Origin: Glaciecola flavus
GTDB lineage: Bacteria; Pseudomonadota; Gammaproteobacteria; Enterobacterales; Alteromonadaceae
Direction of reading: 5' to 3'
NCBI RefSeq assembly: GCF_042646125.1
Contig: NZ_JBHRSW010000007.1
Location: 104,713-168,712 of the forward strand
Length of the DNA stretch: 64,000 bases
The position numbers were made by a program, and so were the translations under genes. Of this stretch, positions 26,679-34,816 are shown piece by piece. How positions within the stretch are numbered: position 1 is the stretch's first letter; each line of letters begins with the position of its first letter. Below the pieces are notes generated by a model that was given only the letters and a program-made list of their open reading frames with translations, was not told the DNA's origin and searched no databases.

Positions 26679-28100
26679 ATGGCAGGTGGTAGAGAACAGT
26701 TTGGCTCTAAGTTGGGCTTTATTTTAGCGGCAGCAGGTTCTGCAGTGGGTATAGGGAATTTGGTCGGTTTTCCTGTAGGAGCGGCTAAAAATGGAGGCGG
26801 TGCATTTTTAGTTATGTATGCCTTGTTTGTATGCTTTATTTGTTTGCCTGTTATGGTGGCAGAAATGACCGCGGGTCGAGCCAGTCAAAAGGATCCTCTA
26901 GGGGCATACACAAGCTTAAGTGGTGGCAGCTGCGGGTGGCGCTTTGCAGGATGGTTATCCATTGTTACCCCTTTTATGATAGCGGTGTTTTATTCAGTGA
27001 TTACCGTGTGGATTTTTGGTTATTTGCTCGAATCGCTGATAGGCAATCTGGACAAGCTTGCCGAACCTGAAACCTTCGGCTCCTTCATCACATCGTATTC
27101 TTTGTTCGCTTACATGGTTGGGGTACTGCTAATTGTGTACTTTATTCTTCAAGGCGGCGTAAAGCAGGGGATAGAGAAAGCCGCCAAAATATTAATGCCA
27201 GCTTTGTTTATTATGTTGTTAGCGTTGGTTGTTTTTGTGCTGACTCGCGACAATGCCATGGCCGGTGTTACGTTTTATCTCGTCCCTGATTTTTCAAAAA
27301 TCGATGCTGGTGTGGTAAATGGTGCGTTGTCACAAGCCTTCTTTTCGCTGTCCTTAGGAATGGGCATAATGATAACCTACGGTAGTTATATCGATAAGAA
27401 AGCAGATTTACCTCAGTCGGCAAAACTAGTAGCACTGACTGACACAGCGGTTGCGTTTACCGCTGGCCTGATGATATTGCCTGCTATATTTTCGTTTAAT
27501 CCTAGCGTGGATACGGCTTCTTTGAGTGAAAGCTCTATCTCAATGATCTTTTCCTACTTACCTCAGATTTTTCTAGAAATGCAAAATTCAGTGGGCTATG
27601 TGGGAGCAAGTGCAATCGCGAGTATTTTCTTTTTGTTAGTATTTTTTGCAGCCATTACCTCTTTAGTGTCTATATTTGAAGTGCCTGTGGCATCGCTGAT
27701 GAGTGAGAAAAAAGTAACAAGAAGAACTTCACTGATTATCTGTGGTGTATTACTTATTGTGCTTTCAGTATTTTGTGCTCTGTCCTTTGGCTTTGTTGAG
27801 TTTTTTACTAAATTTATGGTGTATGCGGGTGCCGATAAGTCGTTCTTTGATCTAGTATATGATGTGTTTTACGACACAATCCTACCCTTAAATGGTTTGT
27901 TGATATGTTTGTTTGTCAGTTACCGTTGGCGCAAAAAACAATTTAATGATGAAGTGACGCTGGGGAGCAAAGGATATAAAGACACTTGGGTACAAAAATA
28001 CGTCGACTTTTCACTAGGTACCTTTATCCCTATTATTCTTGCAGCAATATTCTTGAATACAGTGGCACTTAAATACTTTGGTGTGTCAATCGTTGGTTAA
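26679..28100 (+). CDS. Sodium-dependent transporter (SNF/NSS family)
   Basis: 473 aa with about 12 membrane helices. The opening FGFILAAAGSAVGIGNLVGFP type motif is intact (GFILAAAGSAVGIGNLVGFP), as is NGGGAFL, which belong to the sodium and substrate sites in LeuT-like symporters. Substrate probably an amino acid or related compound, not determinable here. AAGGA seven bases upstream supports the ATG. Its stop codon overlaps that of the converging epimerase gene (TTAA). Confidence 0.92.
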   Translation: MAGGREQFGSKLGFILAAAGSAVGIGNLVGFPVGAAKNGGGAFLVMYALFVCFICLPVMVAEMTAGRASQKDPLGAYTSLSGGSCGWRFAGWLSIVTPFMIAVFYSVITVWIFGYLLESLIGNLDKLAEPETFGSFITSYSLFAYMVGVLLIVYFILQGGVKQGIEKAAKILMPALFIMLLALVVFVLTRDNAMAGVTFYLVPDFSKIDAGVVNGALSQAFFSLSLGMGIMITYGSYIDKKADLPQSAKLVALTDTAVAFTAGLMILPAIFSFNPSVDTASLSESSISMIFSYLPQIFLEMQNSVGYVGASAIASIFFLLVFFAAITSLVSIFEVPVASLMSEKKVTRRTSLIICGVLLIVLSVFCALSFGFVEFFTKFMVYAGADKSFFDLVYDVFYDTILPLNGLLICLFVSYRWRKKQFNDEVTLGSKGYKDTWVQKYVDFSLGTFIPIILAAIFLNTVALKYFGVSIVG

Positions 28101-28942
28101 GGTAACATATCAAAAGGGGAGGGGTATTGCAGCGCAATACCCAATGCTTTGAGTGTGCCTTTAACTTCAATTGTTTTGGTTTTGGTAAGCTGCGTTGTGC
28201 TTTGGGCCGTAGTTTTTGTCTCGAAATTTAGGAGAGGCAGGCCTAGTTTTAGTGCACACCAACTATAATACTCTTGCCTGCTGGGGTGTATTTGGCTGCA
28301 CAGGTTAAACACCTGACGATCAAAGTTGTTCATCAGAATAGATTGGATTGCTGCGATAACGTCGGCTTTATGCACCAAGTTTACTGGCGCGTGCGGGTTT
28401 GCTAAGGATTTACGCTTTGACAGTGAATATATGGGGTGACGATAGCCAACTTCTGGGTTAGGTCCAACTAAACCTGCTAGGCGCAAGACGGTAGCTTGTG
28501 AATAGCTAGAAAGTAGATAAGTTTCTATATCAGCATGGACTTGCCCTGACGCTGTTTCTGGGGAAGTGGGTGTGTCGTTCGTCACTACACCCGCACCTTC
28601 AGCAAAAACTGAGCTTGTACTGACAAACAGTATCTTATTGCAACCTTCAGTTTTAGCTGTGTCAATCAGTGACTTGATGGCGTCAAAGTATCGTTTAGGT
28701 TCAATATTGCGTCTGCCAGCAGCAATGTTAATCACAATATGCCTTTGAGAAAACAAGGCATTTGCTGTTGCCTTGTCAATCCTCTGATAACAGTCGAATA
28801 AATGAGTACAAATACCATTACTATTTAGGTGCTTCTGTTTTTCTGTTTGTCTAACAGTGCCGACAATATCAGCGCCTTGTTGGGACAGACGAAGCGCTAA
28901 GGAATGTCCCAACCAACCAAGGCCAATTATAGTAACTCTCAT
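28097..28942 (-). CDS. NAD-dependent epimerase-like protein (YeeZ type)
   Basis: 281 aa extended SDR. The N-terminal loop is VTIIGLGWLGHSLA (GxGxxG), followed by ILFVSTSSVFAEGAG and, later, RLAGLVGPN, as in E. coli YeeZ. The usual YxxxK is not obvious, so a pure reductase role is doubtful. The substrate may be a nucleotide sugar, but this is a guess. Overlaps the converging symporter gene by 4 bp at their stops; no room for a terminator between them. Confidence 0.78.
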   Translation of the reverse strand: MRVTIIGLGWLGHSLALRLSQQGADIVGTVRQTEKQKHLNSNGICTHLFDCYQRIDKATANALFSQRHIVINIAAGRRNIEPKRYFDAIKSLIDTAKTEGCNKILFVSTSSVFAEGAGVVTNDTPTSPETASGQVHADIETYLLSSYSQATVLRLAGLVGPNPEVGYRHPIYSLSKRKSLANPHAPVNLVHKADVIAAIQSILMNNFDRQVFNLCSQIHPSRQEYYSWCALKLGLPLLNFETKTTAQSTTQLTKTKTIEVKGTLKALGIALQYPSPFDMLP

Positions 28943-28962
28943 TTACACTCTAGATTTTTGGA

Positions 28963-29760
28963 TTATGTGCGTTGTTTGACGTTAATCATATCGATATTTT
29001 TAAATGCTTCAATAGTTTGCAATTGCGTTTCTGTTTTGTCTAGTTCGACGAGTGAATCGCAAAACGCCTTGGCACTATGTTCTAGGCTCGCGGCTTGTGT
29101 TTCTACTTCCGATTCAATATCTGCACCCAACTTTTCCATTCTAGCTTCAAAGTCAGAGAAATTACCGTCACCATTCAGCATGCTCCGACCAAGCGCCATA
29201 AAGATCTCCCCCATGCCTTCTGAGATCAAAGCTTCAACAGTATCTTCAATTTGTTTGCCTAAGGTACCAGAAACGTTGCCGCCATCTGTGAAAACACTCT
29301 TACCAAACACAATCACGCCATCTTCAGGGAATATTGCGGATTTCACTTCTTTTTCAATGGCTAAAATACTGTCATTCATTGATTTGACAAACTGGCTATC
29401 GTCTCCGAAAAAGCCGGTAAATACTTTTGTTAAAGCTGTATTGGCAATCTCAACGGCATCTTCAGCGAGAGAAACGGCTTGCGGTACTGCTTGGTTAATT
29501 TGTTTGTAATAACGGCTTGCAATATCTTTTTGTTGGCTGTTCAAATCTAGTGAATGCCCTGTTTGGTGTACTTCCCCAGACTTTTCGATGATGAGCGTTT
29601 GACTTTCCCCATGTTGGATTGCAATTTGCCCATTGGTGATGCGTACTTCTCCTTCAAAATTAATATCGCACTTATTGCCGATGCTATTAAAGTCATGAGC
29701 ATTTGCATGTAAGCTAGCGGTACTTAGCAGTGTTGTAATAATGAATATACATTTTTTCAT
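28963..29760 (-). CDS. DUF2884 (YggN-type) secreted protein
   Basis: 265 aa with a signal peptide ending near ANA-HD. The opening CDINFEGEVRITNGQI and long helical middle resemble the YggN family, a periplasmic protein of unknown role. Two cysteines (residue about 29 and near 235) may pair. Shares its strand with the YeeZ-like gene, 20 bp apart, so a two-gene operon is likely. Confidence 0.75.
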   Translation of the reverse strand: MKKCIFIITTLLSTASLHANAHDFNSIGNKCDINFEGEVRITNGQIAIQHGESQTLIIEKSGEVHQTGHSLDLNSQQKDIASRYYKQINQAVPQAVSLAEDAVEIANTALTKVFTGFFGDDSQFVKSMNDSILAIEKEVKSAIFPEDGVIVFGKSVFTDGGNVSGTLGKQIEDTVEALISEGMGEIFMALGRSMLNGDGNFSDFEARMEKLGADIESEVETQAASLEHSAKAFCDSLVELDKTETQLQTIEAFKNIDMINVKQRT

Positions 29761-30130
29761 GAATCTTGATCCTTTATGGCTTGATACGCAATGTTATATG
29801 TTTGGATGTAAAGCAATCACTAAGCCAATAATTATCGTTATTTAAATCAGTTACTTACGCTTGTCTTCTTTTATATATTTACTACTTTGACGATAAAAAT
29901 AGTGAGTTTTTTTATTATTTAGTTAATTTGACTAAGATCATATTATCTAAAAAAAGACAGTAGAAGCATGGAGACAGTCAAAACTTTGCGTATAATACTC
30001 ACTAGGGTCTGTACACCAAAGGCCAACAGACCCTAGAAAAGCTTTAAAATATATGGGCGTGATTCTGCTTTGTCGTCGCTGAACGTCTAATAGAATCTCA
30101 CCGCATCTCGAATATTGAATAAGGTATTTT
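29761..30130. other. Divergent intergenic region with a short palindromic repeat
   Basis: About 370 bp, strongly AT-rich between 29860 and 29950. It holds the promoters of the yggN-like and 30131 genes and the repeat at 30002-30036. No RNA gene recognised. Confidence 0.4.
30002..30036. repeat. Full copy of the CTAGGGTCTGT palindrome
   Basis: Perfect 11-bp arms CTAGGGTCTGT (30002-30012) and ACAGACCCTAG (30026-30036) around a 13-base loop. Partial or degenerate relatives occur at 12883-12900, 24383-24395 and 32564-32585, which marks a short dispersed repeat family. Confidence 0.65.
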
Positions 30131-30322
30131 ATGAACGACATTCTAAACACATTAAAATTGGGCGTTTTGTTTTTGGCGCTTATATTGGGGTTAAGTTGTA
30201 TTGTTATGAGTGTTATTTCGAATAAGCAAGGTGCTGCCGCCATGCAAGAGCGTGTAGAATATGGATTTTTTGGCGTAACAGGTTTAGTGATTACTGCAGT
30301 AATGGCTTACGCACTTGCATAA
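30131..30322 (+). CDS. Small two-helix membrane protein
   Basis: 63 aa with two hydrophobic segments (about 8-28 and 46-62) joined by a short polar loop (SNKQGAAAMQERVEYG). No family recognised. AAGG eight bases before the ATG supports translation, and it is flanked by non-coding DNA on the left and the convergent channel gene on the right. Confidence 0.6.
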   Translation: MNDILNTLKLGVLFLALILGLSCIVMSVISNKQGAAAMQERVEYGFFGVTGLVITAVMAYALA

Positions 30323-30371
30323 TTTATAAGGGCTATATTCTACCCCTTCATTTTTTTGACAAGATAGGGAG

Positions 30372-31625
30372 TCACTTGCTGTGGTTACCTATTCTTTGAT
30401 ACACGCTTAGTCCAAATATAGGGGCTAAAGACAATATATGGTCAAAAATGTCTGCTTGTGTTTGTTCATATTCAATCCACTCTGTTGTCTTTGTAAAACA
30501 ATAAATTTCTATTGGCAACCCAATTTCACTCGGTTTAAGTTGACGAACCATACAAGTTAGTTGCTGGTTGATGAGTGAGTGTTCCTTTAGATAATTTTCG
30601 ATATACGCGCGAAAAGTGCCGACGTTGGTTAGCTTGCGCGTATTAATGAGATCTTTATTCTGGGACTCCGTTTGTTTGACATTGTCGGCTAACTGTTTTG
30701 TTTTGTCTTTTAAATAAGTCTCGAGCAATATAAATTTTGACCATGCTTCTATATCTGATTGAGTTGCAAAGCTAATGCTATCCATGTCGATATTGATGGC
30801 ACGTTTTATACGCCTTCCTCCTGCTTTTTTCATGCCTTGCCAATTTTTTACTGGCTCTGCCGTTAATGCATATGTCGGGATAGTGGCGATAGTCTTGTCC
30901 CAATTTTGTACTTTTACTACTGTTAAACCGATTTCTTCTATGTCGCCATCAACACCGTATTTCGGGATTTCTATCCAGTCCCCCTCATTAAACATCCTAT
31001 TTGCGGCGATTTGAATCCCTGCAACAAAACCTAAGATTGTGTCTTTAAAAATCAGCAACAAAACGGCAGCGATGGCGGTCAGTCCAGACAACAAATAGAT
31101 AGGACTCTGACCAATTAGCAGCGAAATAATGAGAAATATAGTGACGATAGTTACGAGTAAGCGAGTAACTTGCACAAAACCCGTAATGGGCGCTTTTTTG
31201 GCGAATGTCGACGCTTGGTATATTTTGTCGATACCACTAATTAAAGCTTGCAGTACTAAAAAGCTTGTTGCAATCAAGTATAAGCTGGCACTGAAGTGGA
31301 TTAAGGCATATGAAATACTCGACATTGAGTTGACAGTTTCATTTGCGTAATACAAAAATAGTCCAGGAAAAAGATGGGCTAATCGGCGAAAAAAGCCAAC
31401 CTGTAACAAGTAGTCATCCCAGTCAGTTTTTGTCAGGCTAACGATTCGTGTTATTTTCCATAAAAATAGAATCCTTACTCCTGCCCACATAATGATACTC
31501 CCCAGTATTAATAGAGAGAAACTCATTAACTGATATGGGGCAGAGTCAAGTGAATATTTACTCAAATCGAGTAAATCGAGTAAGCTTAATATGTACTTAG
31601 AGAAAATTGGCGTACTTGTCGTCAT
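30372..31625 (-). CDS. ybdG: Mechanosensitive channel YbdG (MscS family)
   Basis: About 417 aa, homologous to E. coli YbdG along its length: five membrane helices, then LLIGQSPIYLLSGLTAIAAVLLLIFKD pore-lining region, GDWIEIPKYGVDGDIEEIGLT, VKVQNWDKTIATIPTYAL and NVGTFRAYIENYL. Acts as a miniconductance channel against osmotic downshift and in osmosensing. ATG at 31625 fits the family N-terminus; a GTG at 31664 would overlap the acyltransferase gene by 13 bp. In an operon with that upstream gene. Confidence 0.92.
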   Translation of the reverse strand: MTTSTPIFSKYILSLLDLLDLSKYSLDSAPYQLMSFSLLILGSIIMWAGVRILFLWKITRIVSLTKTDWDDYLLQVGFFRRLAHLFPGLFLYYANETVNSMSSISYALIHFSASLYLIATSFLVLQALISGIDKIYQASTFAKKAPITGFVQVTRLLVTIVTIFLIISLLIGQSPIYLLSGLTAIAAVLLLIFKDTILGFVAGIQIAANRMFNEGDWIEIPKYGVDGDIEEIGLTVVKVQNWDKTIATIPTYALTAEPVKNWQGMKKAGGRRIKRAINIDMDSISFATQSDIEAWSKFILLETYLKDKTKQLADNVKQTESQNKDLINTRKLTNVGTFRAYIENYLKEHSLINQQLTCMVRQLKPSEIGLPIEIYCFTKTTEWIEYEQTQADIFDHILSLAPIFGLSVYQRIGNHSK

Positions 31626-31651
31626 ATCTATTTTTGTTCCGCTAGTGCTGC

Positions 31652-32542
31652 TTAATTTAGCCACTGTCTGATACGTTGGTCTTTTTCTTGCCAGCGTTCA
31701 TTAAGCCATAATTGGAAATTTTTCTTGAAGGTCTCGTTTTCAAAGTAATCACCAATGATCTTGTTATGCACTGGGATTGTTTTCACATCAATCACTATTT
31801 TGTTCATTCTACCCCCTAGCATGTCCATCATGGGGTGCTTGGTGTTGGGGTAGGCTAGGGTAATATCGAGGACTTCACTAAAAAGTTCTCCCATTGAAGC
31901 GAGGGTAAATGCAATACCTCCCGCTTTAGGACGCAGTAAATGTGTATAGGAACTGCCGCTGCTGATTTGCTTTTTACTTGTAAAACGCGTGCCTTCTACA
32001 AAATTGATAACGGTAGTGGGTTGATTTATATACTTTTGGCAAGAACGGCGCGTGGTCTCAATGTCTTTGCCCTTCAAATGAGGGTGCTGTGCTAAAAATT
32101 TTTTGCTATATCTCTGCATAAAAGGCATATCCATGGCCCAAGCAGCTAAACCAACGATAGGAAGCCAAATTAGTTCTTTTTTCAGGAAGAACTTTGGAGG
32201 AGGGATGCGTTTATTACAGAAGTTTATTAACAAGATAATGTCTAGATAACTGATGTGGTTAGCGATAATTAGGTACCATTTATTCTCAGAAAGTGCTCGA
32301 TCAATCGTGATATTTAATTCGGGTTTGTTGAATATTTTGATCAATGCGACACTAATCACACTAAAACTCATATAAAAGTAATGCATAACGCTGAGTATTG
32401 TCGGTTGAAGCGACTTTATTGGCAGGAGCAGTTTAAAAAAGCCAAGTATAATAACCAATATTCCCCAAAAACTCATATTGCTAAGTTGCAGAAGCAGATG
32501 AATTGGAAAAATAAACAAAGACTTAATACCCCACATACTCAA
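31652..32542 (-). CDS. Acyltransferase YihG (PlsC-like)
   Basis: 296 aa. Two N-terminal membrane segments are followed by the acyltransferase motifs NHISYLD (HX4D, about residue 92), ELIWLPIVGLAAWAMDMPFM and VNFVEGTRFT. E. coli YihG is a 1-acylglycerol-3-phosphate acyltransferase-like enzyme that affects phospholipid composition. The channel gene follows on the same strand, and both are membrane-homeostasis proteins. Confidence 0.88.
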   Translation of the reverse strand: MSMWGIKSLFIFPIHLLLQLSNMSFWGILVIILGFFKLLLPIKSLQPTILSVMHYFYMSFSVISVALIKIFNKPELNITIDRALSENKWYLIIANHISYLDIILLINFCNKRIPPPKFFLKKELIWLPIVGLAAWAMDMPFMQRYSKKFLAQHPHLKGKDIETTRRSCQKYINQPTTVINFVEGTRFTSKKQISSGSSYTHLLRPKAGGIAFTLASMGELFSEVLDITLAYPNTKHPMMDMLGGRMNKIVIDVKTIPVHNKIIGDYFENETFKKNFQLWLNERWQEKDQRIRQWLN

Positions 32543-32563
32543 TGATGCTCCTTGTGCTTATTT

Positions 32564-32585
32564 ACTAGGGTCTATTGACCTTAGT
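32564..32585. repeat. Degenerate copy of the AGGGTC palindrome
   Basis: ACTAGGGTC-TATT-GACCTTAGT: 8 of 9 arm positions pair, with a 4-base loop. It lies between the acyltransferase start and the stop of the GGDEF gene upstream. It could act as a weak hairpin terminator but has no T-run. Confidence 0.45.
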
Positions 32586-32605
32586 AAGCTATTTTTGCCC
32601 AGCCT

Positions 32606-34762
32606 CTATTCACTTGGATCTTCGGACTTAAAGCCATAGTTTACTACCGAAACCCGATTACGACCGGCTCTTTTGCATTTGTACAGTTGTTCGTCCGCCA
32701 GCTCAACAATGTCATGGAGTGTCAAATTGACATTCCCGAGAATACTACAGACGCCAATACTGACAGTAAATGTGACCTCTTCGCCACTGGCTGAATGTAA
32801 TTTGAGCAAGGCAGTTTGCTCGTGAATTGACTGCATCATTTTATGATGTGACTCAACGTCCTTACCACTCATCAGAATAATGAATTCCTCGCCACCATAA
32901 CGACCTATAATATCAGTATCCCGTTTACAATTTCGTTGCATTAATGCTGAAAAAGCCTGTAAGCATTTGTCGCCAAACGGATGACCATAAGTATCGTTAA
33001 TCTGTTTGAAATAGTCGATGTCTAGTAATGCCAAACTAAAAGGTAAGCCCAAACGATAACTGGTTTTAATCGCATTTAAGGCTAATTCTTCGAACCCACT
33101 GCGGTTGAGCAATTGAGTCATACCATCTTCACGAGCTTGTGCCGCTAACTGTAGATTTAGTTGCTCGAGTTGAACGGTTTTTTCGGTCACTTGCTGCTTT
33201 AGACGATCTTCAAAGCTCTGCATCAAAAACTGTGTACGCTTTAGTTTATTGGCAACGTCAGAAAACTCTTTGCTTGCGCTCAATATTGAGTGCTCTGCCG
33301 GTTTTTCCTGCGTTTCAGGGTTGAGTAGCTCAACAAGTGGCGCGGTGATTCGTGTAGACAGGTTGTAGGCAAAGAGTAGAAAAAGTGAAATTACTAGGAT
33401 GATTGCAATACCAATACGAAAGTACTTGGTTTTTAAGTGATTTGCATAAGTACCTAAATCATCCAACACATATATCTGCCAGCCGAATCGGTTTATTGTC
33501 TTGTTGATAAAATAGTTTTGTCCATCCATTTTTACGACTAATAAGCCCTTGCTTATGTAGTGAGGAGAGATTAATGGCGTGAACTGTTCCAGTAGCGATA
33601 ATTCAAAGTCTCCATTGATAAACAATGTTTTACCCTTTGAGTCTACAATGACAAGTCGTGGCTGCTCGGTTAACTGTTCAATGTTATTTTTAAGTTCGTT
33701 AATTGCCGCTAAATTTATTGCGCCAAAAACAATGCCCGAAAAAACGTCATTTTGGAAAGTCGGGGAAGCTATAGATATCATCGGTTCAACAACGATGCCT
33801 TTACTCAATATCGCCTCGGAAATTGACGTTTCTCTGCCAAATTTTGCGTCGATAAAGTACTGCCTATCAGCAATGTTTTTTAAGGATTGAGGCAGTCTAT
33901 TGACGCTTTCATTGAGGTTTTCAGGCGCAAAATACAACAAGTTCCCGTCGCTATCGACCGTGGTAATATTAAAAAATGCCGGATAATTTATCTGAGATAA
34001 AACCATTGATTGATTAATTGTCTGTGACGGCACCCCCAAACTTACTAACTGCGCATGATACTCAATGACTTGTTTGTGCGTTTGTAAAAAGCTTTCTGTC
34101 ATTTGAGAAACTACTGAGCTACTAGATACCAATTCACTTTTTAGCGTAATTTGATCGTCCTCGGTAGCACTTTCAATGTAAACAAATGAGAGAATCAGTA
34201 GCGGTAAAGTCAATATTGAAGCACAAAGCGAGAATATATTTGAAGCTAATTTGTGTTGTTCGTTTGATAACTTGTCGTACTGGTATTTTTTAGGGACAAA
34301 AATCAAAATACTGACCGCAGTCGCGGCATTTAATAGTCCGTTTAGGCCGGTGTTTATTGTAATAATGGCGTTAATTGCACTCAATTGTTCAGTTGCGATA
34401 GACAAAAATAGGAACAGCAGAGGCATGCCGATACAGAACCAATGTATAAAAGCAGCAAAAATTATGAAGACTCGTTTATACAGTAGGCCTGCGATCACGA
34501 AATATTCTAGGGCATGAAAAATGATCAAAAACGACGGCTGATTCGATTGTAATAGCGCAAACAATGAGGCAATTAAAACGATAAATGAATAACGTAGAGG
34601 TAGTACTTGTAAAGATAAAATGACGAAAACACTGCCAAATAACAGTGTCGCTTCCCCGTATAAGTTGTACGAGAAAAAAAGCGTGGAGACGATGGTCAGC
34701 AAGCACAACAACAGACATTTTTGTATGTCTCTGTACAAGTTTGAAGTTTTTACAACACTCAT
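32606..34762 (-). CDS. Membrane diguanylate cyclase, tandem copy 1
   Basis: 718 aa. The first ~190 residues contain five or six membrane helices, a MASE-like input domain I cannot name. Residues about 205-430 are extracytoplasmic and Cache-like (FNITTVDSDGNLLYFAPEN, FGRETSISEAIL, GWQIYVLDDLG), then a helix at about 445, a coiled coil, and a GGDEF domain with intact GRYGGEEF and the I-site RDTD five residues before it. Full-length paralogue of the next gene, with identical length. Confidence 0.9.
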   Translation of the reverse strand: MSVVKTSNLYRDIQKCLLLCLLTIVSTLFFSYNLYGEATLLFGSVFVILSLQVLPLRYSFIVLIASLFALLQSNQPSFLIIFHALEYFVIAGLLYKRVFIIFAAFIHWFCIGMPLLFLFLSIATEQLSAINAIITINTGLNGLLNAATAVSILIFVPKKYQYDKLSNEQHKLASNIFSLCASILTLPLLILSFVYIESATEDDQITLKSELVSSSSVVSQMTESFLQTHKQVIEYHAQLVSLGVPSQTINQSMVLSQINYPAFFNITTVDSDGNLLYFAPENLNESVNRLPQSLKNIADRQYFIDAKFGRETSISEAILSKGIVVEPMISIASPTFQNDVFSGIVFGAINLAAINELKNNIEQLTEQPRLVIVDSKGKTLFINGDFELSLLEQFTPLISPHYISKGLLVVKMDGQNYFINKTINRFGWQIYVLDDLGTYANHLKTKYFRIGIAIILVISLFLLFAYNLSTRITAPLVELLNPETQEKPAEHSILSASKEFSDVANKLKRTQFLMQSFEDRLKQQVTEKTVQLEQLNLQLAAQAREDGMTQLLNRSGFEELALNAIKTSYRLGLPFSLALLDIDYFKQINDTYGHPFGDKCLQAFSALMQRNCKRDTDIIGRYGGEEFIILMSGKDVESHHKMMQSIHEQTALLKLHSASGEEVTFTVSIGVCSILGNVNLTLHDIVELADEQLYKCKRAGRNRVSVVNYGFKSEDPSE

Positions 34763-34816
34763 TCGCTAGTCTTCACACAGAATTCCATTTTCTACAGTCG
34801 TTTAGTTTATCTTGGA

